The translations under genes and the position numbers were made by a program. Below, piece by piece: positions 44,479 to 53,774 of a DNA stretch of 64,000 nucleotides. Below the pieces are notes generated by a model. It saw nothing but the letters and a program-made list of their open reading frames with translations. It did not search any database and had not been told where the DNA came from. Each line of letters begins with the position of its first letter. The stretch's first letter is position 1. This DNA is from Acetobacterium wieringae (GTDB lineage Bacteria; Bacillota; Clostridia; Eubacteriales; Eubacteriaceae), in contig NZ_LKEU01000037.1 of assembly GCF_001766835.1 (NCBI RefSeq), forward strand, positions 143,146 to 207,145, read 5' to 3'.

Positions 44479-45174
44479 ATGATACCCCAAAATACCATTA
44501 TGAAAGAGATGACCATGAATAACCAAAAAGAACAGATCCTCCAGGTAGCCAGCCAGTTATTTTATGAACAGGGCTATAAAAAAACCTATCTGGATCAGAT
44601 TGCCGCAATCTGTGAAATTACCAAGCCCCTGATTTCCTATTACTATAAATCGAAATCCAGTCTGGCCCGGGCCGTCAGCGATACCTTTCTCTTTGAACTT
44701 AAGAATAAAGTGGCTCTGAAACTTTATACCGACTATTTTAAAGAACGAAAAGCAGATCTGCAGGTCAGCACCGCCGTAGAAATTCGGCTCTATAACCAGA
44801 TGTTTCTGGCCGATCCCAAAGCGATGCGCTTTTTAAAAGAATTAGCCGATGACAAATATGAAGATCTCTTCAGTCAGGAAAGTATCCGCCTCTATAAAAT
44901 CCATGATCGCCGTTATCATCTGAACGTTAATGCCGATACGGATGAACTTGCAATGATTGCCAATGCAGCCAGAGGTGCCTCTTTTTCCGTTTTGTGGGCC
45001 TATGACCGGGGCGAATTTAATTGTACCCAGGAAGACTGTCTGGATTATATCGCACGGCTCAATTTTGTCCTGATGAATGTAGATAAAGAACGTATCGATG
45101 CCATTCTGGCCGAAAGTAAAGAAGTGCTCAAACAGGTGCCCTTTACCTTTAAACCTTATTTCCAAATTGAATAA
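44479..45174 (+). CDS. TetR-family regulator
   Basis: 231 residues; possible starts are the ATGs at 44479, 44500, 44509 and 44515, of which none has a strong binding site. The HTH (A-S-Q-L-F-Y-E-Q-G-Y-K-K-T-Y-L-D-Q-I-A near residues 24-42) is typical. The C-terminal ligand domain is not assignable. It lies between two MFS permease genes that share its putative operator; the fourth operator copy is in front of the frameshifted methyltransferase gene at 4.5 kb. Confidence 0.88.
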   Translation: MIPQNTIMKEMTMNNQKEQILQVASQLFYEQGYKKTYLDQIAAICEITKPLISYYYKSKSSLARAVSDTFLFELKNKVALKLYTDYFKERKADLQVSTAVEIRLYNQMFLADPKAMRFLKELADDKYEDLFSQESIRLYKIHDRRYHLNVNADTDELAMIANAARGASFSVLWAYDRGEFNCTQEDCLDYIARLNFVLMNVDKERIDAILAESKEVLKQVPFTFKPYFQIE

Positions 45175-45185
45175 TGTTACACAAC

Positions 45186-45225
45186 AAAAACCTCCTGGAT
45201 TAACAATCAAATCCAGGAGGTTTTT
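45186..45225. terminator. Bidirectional terminator
   Basis: Perfect AAAAACCTCCTGGATT/AATCCAGGAGGTTTTT stem between tetR and MFS permease 2. Confidence 0.88.
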
Positions 45226-45245
45226 ATGGTCACTATGAACGTTAC

Positions 45246-46409
45246 TTAGGCTTCTTTTTTATCCATGATCGCATTGCCAACAAACGACATCAATCCCACT
45301 GCCGCCAGCCCGACAGCCGCCAGCAAAAACTTGATCTCAATGCCACCGCCAGTCAGATTGGCCACCCCATTGGACAGAATCGGCGAGACAAAAATGCCGA
45401 CACTAGTGGATGCCGTGACGACGGCAATGGCCAGCGAACTGATGGAGGGATGGACGGCGTTGGCGGCCTGAAAGGTTCCCGCCGGATTAATGGTAGCCAG
45501 ACAAAAACCACAGCACATGGCACCAATAAACAGCGATGGCAGACTACCCAGCATAAAGATCAGCAGCATCCCCAAACCGCCAACCAGTAAGGATACCGGA
45601 ATAACCAGTTTTTTAAGTACCTGCTGCATCCGGCCAAACAAAATTCCGGTGAGCATTCCGGCAGCTGACATGGCGGTGTTGATCAGTCCACTGGTAGAAG
45701 CATCCCCCAACCCATTCCCGACCACAAACATGGCCACATTGGTTTGAAACACAAAAAGGAAAACCCCAAACAAAAACATGGTCAGCGCCGTAAAATAGAC
45801 CCGGCCATTCAGCCTGGCACTTTTTTCCTGAAGGGTGTCGGCAGCATGTGCCGGAGCATGATCCCGGGGCAGATTTTTGATGACGATGACGATCACCGGA
45901 ATAAAAACCAGATAGACCAGATAGGACATCTGCCAGGAAATCCCGGCCAGCATCCCCGAGCTAAACAACAGAACCATGCTGCCACCATTAACAAAGGCTG
46001 ACTGCAGCCCCATCAACGCACCACTTTCCTCGGCCACAAAATAATCGGCAATCAGGGCCATCGACATGGTCGAGTTCATCCCCTGAGCGATCCCCAGCAG
46101 CAAACTGCAAGCCAAGAGTACATAAATACTGGTTGACCCGAACAGCAGAGCAATCATCCCGCCAGCCAGGCCGCAGACCAGACCAAAAATGACCAGGCTT
46201 TTCTTGGGCAGTCGCAACGACAAGGGCCCTGATGCAAAGGCAAACACCAGGCCCATCAAGGCGGGAATGGTCAATACCATCGAAATCAGGGATGGATCGA
46301 CCCCCACAAAGTAGGCCTGAATATCGGCCAGAATGGCTGAAGCAGTCATCGATATCATCAATAGTGATGATATCGACAAAATCGCAATTTTAATTCTTTT
46401 CTTTTCCAA
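45246..46409 (-). CDS. MFS transporter 2 of the TetR locus
   Basis: 387 residues, 12 predicted helices, with A-D-I-Q-A-Y-F near residue 28 and a long basic loop near residue 190. It differs clearly from MFS 1 in sequence, so it is not a recent copy. Promoter with consensus -35 and -10 and the TetR-type operator lie 95 nt upstream. Substrate unknown; the shared operator suggests a role linked to MFS 1 and the methyltransferase. Confidence 0.85.
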   Translation of the reverse strand: MEKKRIKIAILSISSLLMISMTASAILADIQAYFVGVDPSLISMVLTIPALMGLVFAFASGPLSLRLPKKSLVIFGLVCGLAGGMIALLFGSTSIYVLLACSLLLGIAQGMNSTMSMALIADYFVAEESGALMGLQSAFVNGGSMVLLFSSGMLAGISWQMSYLVYLVFIPVIVIVIKNLPRDHAPAHAADTLQEKSARLNGRVYFTALTMFLFGVFLFVFQTNVAMFVVGNGLGDASTSGLINTAMSAAGMLTGILFGRMQQVLKKLVIPVSLLVGGLGMLLIFMLGSLPSLFIGAMCCGFCLATINPAGTFQAANAVHPSISSLAIAVVTASTSVGIFVSPILSNGVANLTGGGIEIKFLLAAVGLAAVGLMSFVGNAIMDKKEA

Positions 46410-46482
46410 GACGCTCTCCTACACTCTTTTCTTTTTATCCGCAGCTTTTTATTCTCGCAAATTAAATTAAGAATCTAAAAAC

Positions 46483-46532
46483 TTTACCGGTTAAATTTAG
46501 TGTATTATATTACATCCTGATTTTTGTGTCAA
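46483..46532 (-). promoter_or_regulatory. MFS 2 promoter with TetR-type operator
   Basis: Minus strand TTGACA (46527-46532), 17-bp spacer, TATAAT (46504-46509), then TTTACCGGTTAA (46483-46494) nine bases downstream. Confidence 0.78.
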
Positions 46533-46565
46533 CGCTTTCAGCACCAAGACGGCAATAAAGTTCGT

Positions 46566-47675
46566 TCAGACCTCATTCTGCCGGGCTCTTGCCACTTCCT
46601 GACGCAGTTTTTCATCCAGTGCTTCATAGCTGACCACCTGATTACGACCCTGTCGCTTGGCAACATAAAGGGCACTGTCAGCTTGGTTAATGGTCTCAAA
46701 GCAGTCACCCCCGGCATAGATGGCCACCCCTAAGGAAATGGTAATGGCACAAACACCATTGACCGATTTTTCCACCGACTTGCGAATCCGCTCCGCCACC
46801 GCCATCGCCTGATCAGCCGGACAGTCAAACAGAATCACCACAAATTCTTCGCCGCCCCAACGCATCACCATATCCGGCCCCCGCAAACTGTTACGGATAC
46901 AGTCCGCCACAAACTGCAAAATTCGATCTCCCTCGTCATGGCCGTAGCGGTCATTGACCAGTTTGAAATGATCAATATCCATAATCAGGATTGCAATGGC
47001 GTCACTCAAAAAGGTCAGATCATGACCTTCTCCCATAATCTTGTGTAACTGACGGCGGTTGAAGACCTGGGTTAAGGGATCGTGAAAAAGGGCAAATTCC
47101 AGCTTGCGCTGGGTGATGTAGTGGTCGTAATAAAAACCTGCAATGATAAAATCAACCAGACAGAGCAGCACAATGACCTGGATATTAAAGGTCAAAATGG
47201 CATTGATGTTTTCAAAATGATAGAGATGATCTGCCAGCAAAATATCCCCGATCAGCCCCAGCTGGCCAATGATAGCCACAAATGGCGGTGCCGCAAAAGA
47301 GACCAGTAGTAGCACCAGACTCATGATCAGAAAGCCCTCATTGACATAGGACTGATCCGCCAGATACGACCCCGCCCAGATGTTGCCCCAGATCATCGCA
47401 TGAACCATCAGGTAGGTCAGTATCCCCATAATTTTGTAGTTGTTAATTTTCTGATAGGCCCAAAAAACAACCAACATCGGCACCACCACCGAGCTGCGAA
47501 TCAGGAAAGAACGCCCCAATGCCGCCCCATCAACCTGCCAGTCGGCCACAAACAGAATCAGAAACATAAAGGCCGAGGCAAACAATACTCCCAAATTGAA
47601 CCGTTTGTAATAATCGTACTTGGCCTGATAAAAATCATCCCGGGCCTTACCCTCTAGTTTTAAAAATCCTCCCAT
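46566..47675 (-). CDS. Membrane diguanylate cyclase (GGDEF)
   Basis: 369 residues. Six to seven membrane helices (about 28-190) are followed by a GGDEF domain with the active-site motif G-G-E-E-F near residue 290 and the allosteric R-x-x-D five residues before it (R-G-P-D), so c-di-GMP synthesis with product inhibition is expected. AAGGAAGGCGGAG precedes the ATG. No EAL domain and no c-di-GMP riboswitch were seen in the window. Confidence 0.92.
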   Translation of the reverse strand: MGGFLKLEGKARDDFYQAKYDYYKRFNLGVLFASAFMFLILFVADWQVDGAALGRSFLIRSSVVVPMLVVFWAYQKINNYKIMGILTYLMVHAMIWGNIWAGSYLADQSYVNEGFLIMSLVLLLVSFAAPPFVAIIGQLGLIGDILLADHLYHFENINAILTFNIQVIVLLCLVDFIIAGFYYDHYITQRKLEFALFHDPLTQVFNRRQLHKIMGEGHDLTFLSDAIAILIMDIDHFKLVNDRYGHDEGDRILQFVADCIRNSLRGPDMVMRWGGEEFVVILFDCPADQAMAVAERIRKSVEKSVNGVCAITISLGVAIYAGGDCFETINQADSALYVAKRQGRNQVVSYEALDEKLRQEVARARQNEV

Positions 47676-47962
47676 TGTGTTACTCCGCCTTCCTTGATGT
47701 CTGCCATTATGGTATTGTAAAACGCACCTTTATCCGTATTATAGCGCAACAGCCAAACAAGGGCTACTGCTTTTACGGCTTTTCTCTTTAATTCTGGTGA
47801 CATGATCGTAAACAACCTGGCTCGATATAACAATCAATGACTTTTCAACTGTTCCCATTTCTGTTATAATTCAACAAACAATTGCGTATTTTTCGCTGCC
47901 GGGGTTTATATTTTAAGAGCAATGAGCGAAGAGGATGCAAAATAAAAAAGGGAGAATTCTTT

Positions 47963-49255
47963 ATGAAATCATTAAAGTCCGGACTGTTACTGTCCCTTGT
48001 TCCTGTGCTGATTGTGTCACTGGCCGCCTGTGCCGCCAAACCCACTAATCAGGCTGATTCGCTGCCCCTCTGGGAGAATGATGCCGCCCATACCGCCAGC
48101 CGGGTTGTCGTCATCAGCGATCTCCATCTGGGGATTGATGACAGCTTTTCTGAAACAACCAAAAACAAAGCGGCGCTGGTGTCCTTTCTGGGACAATTAA
48201 ACAGCAGCGAGATTGATGAACTGGTCATTGATGGCGACCTTTTTGATCAATGGTTTGTTCCGGTAAGCTATACCGGCCCCACCGAACTGAAGGCCTTCTT
48301 TAAAAAAGTTGCCGAAAATAATGCTGAGATCGTTGCTGCCCTCGAAACACTGATCAAGAGCGGCGTCACGGTGACCTATGTTCCCGGCAATCACGACCTG
48401 CTGTTAACCGATGAACTGCTGGCCGAACTGATCCCCGGGATTAAACAGATCCGGGATGTGGCTGGTCTGGGCACCTATCGAACCGGCGCCCGTTCGGAAA
48501 TTGTCATTGAGCATGGCCACCGCTATAACACCTTCTGTGCCCCGGATACCCTGTCCAATAAAGAATTCACCGGTTCTTATCCCTCGATTCTGCCACCAGG
48601 CTATTTCTTTACCCGGGTCGCTGCCACCTCGGTAGCCGAAGGTAAGTCCGCTCCCCAGCTTACGCTGCCCGAGGTAGCAAAACCAGCATCTGATAACATT
48701 GATCAGCTGGGTGCCTATGCCTATTACCAGACCTGGGCTGGTACCATCGAAACCTTCCCGATCAACGCCGGTTTTACTGAGCCGGTTATCAACCTTGATG
48801 TCGATGGCTACAACGACAGCTTTGCCCTTTCCGATTTGCTGCCAACGCTTCAGGCTGACGGCACCATCAGTGCCGCTTTATACGCCAACGTTCAACGACG
48901 CTGGGATGCCCTCCAGGATGCCAACGGCGTTGCCGTCAAACTCCCCTATGCCGAAGCTACTGCCCGGGCTCAGGATCCCACCTTCTGTGATGAGCAGGCG
49001 GTGACCCAGTATTTCAATGTCGATCCTACGGTTGATATCGTTGTCTTTGGACACACCCATGTGCCGGTGTACAACACCTTTAGCCAAGGGTACAACCGGG
49101 AGAAAACCTATGTTAACAGCGGCACCTGGATTGATAAAAATCTGCTGGGGGCCGATATGACCTTTGTGGTGATTGAATCCGGTCAGGATACCTCAGCCGT
49201 GCGTCTGATGCAATATGCTGCCGATGGGACGATTACCGATATCAGCCAGCCGTAA
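47963..49255 (+). CDS. Lipoprotein metallophosphoesterase (calcineurin-like)
   Basis: 430 residues. A lipoprotein signal ends in the lipobox L-A-A-C near residue 20. The two-metal motifs are complete: S-D-L-H-L-G near 47, G-D-L-F-D near 82, G-N-H-D near 135, and G-H-T-H-V-P near 353. AAAGGGAG lies upstream of the ATG at 47963. It acts outside the membrane, probably on nucleotides, phosphorylated sugars or lipids. It is a single gene. Confidence 0.88.
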   Translation: MKSLKSGLLLSLVPVLIVSLAACAAKPTNQADSLPLWENDAAHTASRVVVISDLHLGIDDSFSETTKNKAALVSFLGQLNSSEIDELVIDGDLFDQWFVPVSYTGPTELKAFFKKVAENNAEIVAALETLIKSGVTVTYVPGNHDLLLTDELLAELIPGIKQIRDVAGLGTYRTGARSEIVIEHGHRYNTFCAPDTLSNKEFTGSYPSILPPGYFFTRVAATSVAEGKSAPQLTLPEVAKPASDNIDQLGAYAYYQTWAGTIETFPINAGFTEPVINLDVDGYNDSFALSDLLPTLQADGTISAALYANVQRRWDALQDANGVAVKLPYAEATARAQDPTFCDEQAVTQYFNVDPTVDIVVFGHTHVPVYNTFSQGYNREKTYVNSGTWIDKNLLGADMTFVVIESGQDTSAVRLMQYAADGTITDISQP

Positions 49256-49323
49256 ACTGGTTACTTTAGATCGGCAGCGTATCGTTTTAAGCCCCGGGGT
49301 TAAAACGATACAGCCAGTGAATA

Positions 49324-49365
49324 AAAACCGCCCATGGCGCGCAAAGCAGCACCATGGGCGGTTTT
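49324..49365. terminator. Bidirectional terminator
   Basis: AAAACCGCCCATGG/CCATGGGCGGTTTT stem between the phosphoesterase and the DUF3795-like gene. Confidence 0.86.
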
Positions 49366-49367
49366 AG

Positions 49368-49754
49368 TTAATTATCCTTTTTACTTAAATTGATGTGCTT
49401 TTTGAAAAAGGCTTTTTCCAGCACAGCGTATTCCTGATCATTGCAAATTTCCTGACAGATGGTTTTGTATTTTCGGGATTTTGTCAGCATGGCTTCAATC
49501 TTCTGACAGGGGTACTCTACACACTGCAGGCAGTGTCTGACCCCATGTTCCCAGGTACAGTCGATGAGACCGTAGGCACATTGTTTGTCGGGATTGCAAC
49601 CCGGACATTTCATTTCCGCGGCTGGAACCACCCGGTCCCGCCATCCCAGGTAATGCCACAGTTCGGCCACCTGCTTCAGTTCTTCTTCGGTATCAGCATT
49701 GAAGCGGGGACAATAGGTACAATTATCACCGCATAAGGTAATTCGATCCTGCAT
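49368..49754 (-). CDS. DUF3795-like Cys-rich protein
   Basis: 128 residues with about 13 cysteines, including C-G-D-N-C-T-Y-C-P near residue 8, C-P-G-C near 50 and C-L-Q-C...Y-P-C near 75. The pattern matches DUF3795, a presumed zinc- or iron-sulfur-binding family common in anaerobes. Its first stop-side bases overlap the terminator region. It follows the lipase gene on the same strand by 32 nt upstream gap only on the far side, so it may be monocistronic. Confidence 0.8.
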   Translation of the reverse strand: MQDRITLCGDNCTYCPRFNADTEEELKQVAELWHYLGWRDRVVPAAEMKCPGCNPDKQCAYGLIDCTWEHGVRHCLQCVEYPCQKIEAMLTKSRKYKTICQEICNDQEYAVLEKAFFKKHINLSKKDN

Positions 49755-49785
49755 GTGTTTTTCCCTTCCTTTTTAAAGCCTTATC

Positions 49786-50622
49786 CTAATTATTAGCCAT
49801 TGCCGCAGCCAATGCCGACAAGTCAATGGCCTCCGGACCAAAACCCGGGCTGCTGCTTTGCAGTTGCCGGAAATAATTGTGATCCTGTTCGCCCAGCTTC
49901 TGGAAATAATAATTGATCCGATGATTTAAAAACAGATTGTTCATCTGGAAAGCAATCGGCACTGCAACATCCACGTGCTCATAAACCAGACCGGTTTCGG
50001 TAAAGGGCGGCGGATATTCGGCTGCTGGCAGGGTTGGGATAAAATCATGGACATTATAAATCCGGAAACTGTTTTTAACCTGGGCCTTGTAAGCCGCTGC
50101 AAAATCCCGATCACCCGGTCTGCCAGCGGCATAAGTATAGGCAATGATGGCCTTTCGGTTGCTATTGACAGCCAAGTCCAGGGCCGCCATAATGGCCAGA
50201 TCACCACCCAGACTATGGCCGGTGATATAGAATTTTTTGTCCTGAGGCAATTGGCTGAGCTGATCAAGCACTTCCTCCCGGAGTGACTGATAGATCCGGG
50301 TGATCCCCCGGTGACAGAGTCCGGCATTTTTTACATAAGGAAAGGGAATCTGAAAAAGATCCAGATCAGAATCCAGGTTGGGGGTTGAATCGGTTCCCCG
50401 AAAAGCCAGCACTAAGGAGTCTTTCGACTCCGCAATATAACCAAAATTCTCTTGCGTTTTTTCCGTCACACCAGCCATCCCCTTAAATGAAGATCGCAGT
50501 TCAAAACCAACTGGCAGCACCAGTTGCTGTTGATCATAAAAAAGGTAGGTCTGGTAACAAAAACCGGCCATTAAAATCGCATCCTGATTACTGTAAATTT
50601 CAGGTAAATCGCATTGCTTCAT
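49786..50622 (-). CDS. Class 3 lipase
   Basis: 278 residues. Nucleophile in G-H-S-L-G-G near residue 137, an R-G-T-D motif near 77 and H-D-F-I-P near 187 fit the Lipase_3 family. No signal peptide; GGAGAATATTT precedes the ATG at 50622, so I took that start and not the in-frame ATG at 50670. Predicted intracellular carboxyl-ester hydrolase. Confidence 0.85.
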   Translation of the reverse strand: MKQCDLPEIYSNQDAILMAGFCYQTYLFYDQQQLVLPVGFELRSSFKGMAGVTEKTQENFGYIAESKDSLVLAFRGTDSTPNLDSDLDLFQIPFPYVKNAGLCHRGITRIYQSLREEVLDQLSQLPQDKKFYITGHSLGGDLAIMAALDLAVNSNRKAIIAYTYAAGRPGDRDFAAAYKAQVKNSFRIYNVHDFIPTLPAAEYPPPFTETGLVYEHVDVAVPIAFQMNNLFLNHRINYYFQKLGEQDHNYFRQLQSSSPGFGPEAIDLSALAAAMANN

Positions 50623-50759
50623 AAATATTCTCCATTCCGCCGCTATTTTTCGCAGCATCGTAATTGTCAAAATGGCCTGGAATTAGTGCCATCTATTTTT
50701 GTCATTGGCTAAATCACAGCGGGGTGCGACCGCTGCTAATAGCTGATCCGCTAAAGCGC

Positions 50760-51914
50760 CTAAAAACTGCTGCCTGGTTGTTTGAGGAAGGCCATTTCAG
50801 CCGCTGTAGACTCCCGCTTAAGGACCTCATTGCGATGGGGATAACGGCCAAACTGAGCAATGATCTGCTGATGCCGGATTTCATATTCCAGGGTTTTGGG
50901 ATCGCCCAGGGCTTCAAAGAGCGGCAGCCCCAGCTGATGAATGCCAGCCGACTCCGAATGCATAAAGGGCATCAGCACAAACCGCTGCCGGAGCGGATCC
51001 AGTCGCTGATAATCCGGATGGCGGACGGCTTCCTGGGCCAGCGTCAGGGCCATGGCATCCTGGGCAAAGGCCCTGGAATCGTCACGGTTTAAGTTTCTGG
51101 AAAACTGATCCAGCAGGATAATCTCGGCCAGCCGTCCCTCGATGGTGTCCCGCCAGTCCGCTAAAAGACCCTTACCAGCCGCCACCCAACAATCGTAAAA
51201 CTGCCTTCTGATCACCATATCGAAGGCCTCATTTTTCAAAAACCAGTAGGGCTGATTGGCGGGGTCAAACCAGAAATCCAGCACCGCTTTGGCCTCAGGC
51301 TGAAGATCTGCCGAAGACCCTGAAAAAACCTGACCAAGAATCTCCACTTTCAGGCTGACACAGGCCTGATAAAGAGCTTTCGCTTCAGTCTGATAGCGGC
51401 TTTGATAGGCGCGATCACCAATCAGCATCAGATTGACATCAATGCCTGACTTGGATGCCGCTGCTGCCGCCTCAGCCAGATAGGCCCCGCCAACCAAATC
51501 CCCCAGCACTCTGGAAAAACTGCCTTTGATCACTTTTTCAATCTGCCCGAGGAGGCGGTGACAGTGCCTGAGAATCGCCATGAAGGGCTCGGTGGCACCT
51601 TTCATGGCCGTTTCATAAGCTTCCCGGTCAGTGGCTTTATTTTTGGCGGCGGTGATCACCCGGCCATAAGCGGCCATATCCACATCAGCCAAGTTTAAAC
51701 CGGCCTGACGAAGCTCGGCCGCCAGGGCAATGGATTCTGCCAGCAGCGGATTATCGCCGTTTTTTCTGAGACTGCCATCACAAGACATTTCCAGCAGGGC
51801 TGCTGCCATGGCCACGGCCGTTGCCGCCGCACTCCCGGCTGCTGGCCCCGGGAAATCACACACTGCCATTTTTTTCAGATAATCGTCGACTGTTAACTCG
51901 CTTATTTTATACAT
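50760..51914 (-). CDS. FtcD-type cyclodeaminase fused to DUF924
   Basis: 384 residues. Residues 1 to about 198 match the formiminotetrahydrofolate cyclodeaminase fold (P-G-P-A-A-G-S-A-A-A near residue 22, L-V-G-G-A-Y-L near 140). Residues about 205-384 match DUF924 (F-W-F-D-P near 217, L-L-D-Q-F-S-R-N near 271, M-H-S-E-S near 318, F-G-R-Y-P-H-R-N near 355). The cyclodeaminase lacks an adjacent formiminotransferase. In an acetogen it could feed methenyl-THF into the Wood-Ljungdahl branch. The reason for the fusion is unknown. Confidence 0.82.
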   Translation of the reverse strand: MYKISELTVDDYLKKMAVCDFPGPAAGSAAATAVAMAAALLEMSCDGSLRKNGDNPLLAESIALAAELRQAGLNLADVDMAAYGRVITAAKNKATDREAYETAMKGATEPFMAILRHCHRLLGQIEKVIKGSFSRVLGDLVGGAYLAEAAAAASKSGIDVNLMLIGDRAYQSRYQTEAKALYQACVSLKVEILGQVFSGSSADLQPEAKAVLDFWFDPANQPYWFLKNEAFDMVIRRQFYDCWVAAGKGLLADWRDTIEGRLAEIILLDQFSRNLNRDDSRAFAQDAMALTLAQEAVRHPDYQRLDPLRQRFVLMPFMHSESAGIHQLGLPLFEALGDPKTLEYEIRHQQIIAQFGRYPHRNEVLKRESTAAEMAFLKQPGSSF

Positions 51915-52016
51915 CTTTTTCTCCCCTCGCTCGTAACCTGAGCGTTATCCTTTTGAATCCCTTCGCCAGATTTGCGCACTGTCGAGCTTTATAACGTTTA
52001 ACAAAATTTAATTCTT

Positions 52017-52044
52017 ATTATATCACGGTCGCAGTATTTTGTAA
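52017..52044 (-). promoter_or_regulatory. Extended -10 promoter of the FtcD-DUF924 gene
   Basis: Minus strand TTACAA (52039-52044), 16-bp spacer, TGA-TATAAT (-10 at 52017-52022), about 100 nt before the start codon. Confidence 0.55.
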
Positions 52045-52119
52045 CGAACCGGACATCAAAATCTGACGGGCTGGATAATAAGTCAAGTGTGTCATTTTTT
52101 CTTATTTTCATCCCAACTG

Positions 52120-52162
52120 TGTTACCATGGTAACAGCTTTTCTTATTTATATCGATTATACT
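52120..52162 (+). promoter_or_regulatory. Perfect Crp/Fnr-type palindrome and -10
   Basis: TGTTACCATGGTAACA (52120-52135) is a perfect 16-bp palindrome that matches the site at 27751-27766. TATACT lies at 52157-52162; the spacing between site centre and -10 end is 34.5 bp, the same as at the permease operon. Confidence 0.62.
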
Positions 52163-52168
52163 AAATCA

Positions 52169-52273
52169 TATCATGAACAAAGCTGAGCCACTGATCCTTC
52201 AAACCGCCTCATCATCAAACGATCACAAAAAGCAAGAAAGACCCGGTTAAACCAGATCTTTCTTGCTTTTGAT
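52169..52273 (+). ncRNA. Candidate small RNA of about 105 nt
   Basis: Transcription from the Crp/Fnr-type promoter would start near 52169 and end at the hairpin AAAAGCAAGAAAGA/TCTTTCTTGCTTTT (52228-52270). No protein gene lies between; a 25-codon frame starts at 52174 but lacks a binding site. The remaining gap (51915-52415) is otherwise empty. Confidence 0.5.
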
Positions 52274-52415
52274 TTACTCATACTTTTTCCTCCATCCTTT
52301 TACTAGGCTTATCATCGCATGGTTTTTTAGTTTTATCAATCATTTTCGTCGTCAGCCTGACGGCTCAGGGCCTCTACAAAAGACTGGGGCGTGATCCCGC
52401 CAGTCAAAGTTCCCG

Positions 52416-52943
52416 CTACCGATACAAAACCAGGCCGAAATAGGTCACCTTGTCGGCGCCGTTATTATACTTCATCCCCAGATCCCGACTCAGTCCCACC
52501 ACATCAATTCCGGCCGCTTCCAGCGAGGGAATGGCCTGATCCGGGAACCGGCAGGGTTTGTCATCGAGGATGGCACATTTTTTACAGATACCGCAGGTTC
52601 CGGCCGTAAAAAAAAGACAATCCTGATGATCGGCTTTAGCTTGCCGGTTAATATCCTGAATGATCTCCCGAAAGGCCATTCCGGCAGCCAGCATCCCCTG
52701 GTAATCGTTTCGGGACGTCACCGGATAGGCTTTGGAAAAGACCAGTCCCTGGTCGTAGCTGGCAATCAGCTGGCGGTAATAATCAAGATCGCCCACTGCC
52801 GGCGGACACATGTGGTTTTTGCCGTAAAACCCGCAGTAATTGTCGGCACAGCGATCCCGGACCTCTTCAGTGATCTGAATGTCACCCCGATCTCTCAGTG
52901 CTGCAATTTCAGTAAATTCACCCTGTTTAAGATATTCTTTCAT
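52416..52943 (-). CDS. DUF2284 metal-binding protein
   Basis: 175 residues with about 9 cysteines: C-A-D-N-Y-C-G-F-Y near residue 32, M-C-P-P near 45 and C-G-I-C-K-K-C near 115. The family is a predicted iron-sulfur or zinc protein found in anaerobic archaea and clostridia, often near methyltransferase or corrinoid genes. GGAGG-like sequence precedes the ATG. It lies about 100 nt downstream of the corrinoid operon on the same strand and may belong to it. Confidence 0.83.
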   Translation of the reverse strand: MKEYLKQGEFTEIAALRDRGDIQITEEVRDRCADNYCGFYGKNHMCPPAVGDLDYYRQLIASYDQGLVFSKAYPVTSRNDYQGMLAAGMAFREIIQDINRQAKADHQDCLFFTAGTCGICKKCAILDDKPCRFPDQAIPSLEAAGIDVVGLSRDLGMKYNNGADKVTYFGLVLYR

Positions 52944-53048
52944 TTCATTCCTCCTGATTCGATTCTAAATTACTGCCGTGTTTGCCGCATTTAAAGCGCA
53001 GGCCAGACTACTGGCCAGCATGCGGCCGCAGCCAGTTGCTGATACTAC

Positions 53049-53774
53049 CTAAAATATCCGTTTGTCTTCGCTGTCTTTGGGAGTAGCCGCCTTGATGCTC
53101 AAGTATCGGGGACTCACATAAAACCAGGCATACTGCAACATTTGCTGGGTCGCCTCATTGCGAATCAGCTCCGTGATTTCAAAGACCGGTTCATTTTGCC
53201 CCAGATTCAGGGTTTCCCGGACTTCGTCACTAGGCATAACCACGGTGATGTCAAGGGATTTATCCAGCACGAAGGCCAGCTTTTCTTCCACCGGCTTCAT
53301 ATAATTGGCAAATTTCAGCATGTCTTCAATAACCGGCTGGTGATGAACGTAGGGCAGGTAAATAATCTCCATGGCAATTTCCCGGTCATCCGAATAGAGT
53401 ATCCGCTTAACTTCCACCGCTTTCTGATTGTCCTCCAGCTTCAAAATCCGGTCGATCTGTTTGGCTGGCAGCAGCACCTTAACCGAAATCAGCTTGACAT
53501 TGTCAATGTGGATATTGAGGCCATCGTACTTGTTGAACTTGAACTGAAAAATATCCACTTCCGGCTTACAGACAAAATTACCCTTGCCGGGAACCGAATA
53601 AATATAACCTTCGTTGGAAAGCAGTGACAGGCTTTTGCGGATGGTCATCCGACTGGCCGAATATTCCTGCATCAGGGCTGTTTCGGAATTGAGCATGTCA
53701 CCCGGTTTGAGCTGACTTTTTAAAATTTTGTCTTTTAAACTGGCCACGATCGCCAGATACAAAACATCACTCAT
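53049..53774 (-). CDS. GntR-family regulator, HutC/UTRA subfamily
   Basis: 241 residues: N-terminal winged HTH (residues about 10-75; L-M-Q-E-Y-S-A-S-R-M-T-I-R-K-S-L) and a C-terminal UTRA effector domain (about 90-235). Its start overlaps the stop of the preceding corrinoid-protein gene (ATGA), so it is the last gene of the methyltransferase operon. Sites with ACTTGTA arms lie upstream of the first gene and of the mid-operon corrinoid gene, so self-control by the substrate or a derivative is likely. Confidence 0.9.
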   Translation of the reverse strand: MSDVLYLAIVASLKDKILKSQLKPGDMLNSETALMQEYSASRMTIRKSLSLLSNEGYIYSVPGKGNFVCKPEVDIFQFKFNKYDGLNIHIDNVKLISVKVLLPAKQIDRILKLEDNQKAVEVKRILYSDDREIAMEIIYLPYVHHQPVIEDMLKFANYMKPVEEKLAFVLDKSLDITVVMPSDEVRETLNLGQNEPVFEITELIRNEATQQMLQYAWFYVSPRYLSIKAATPKDSEDKRIF

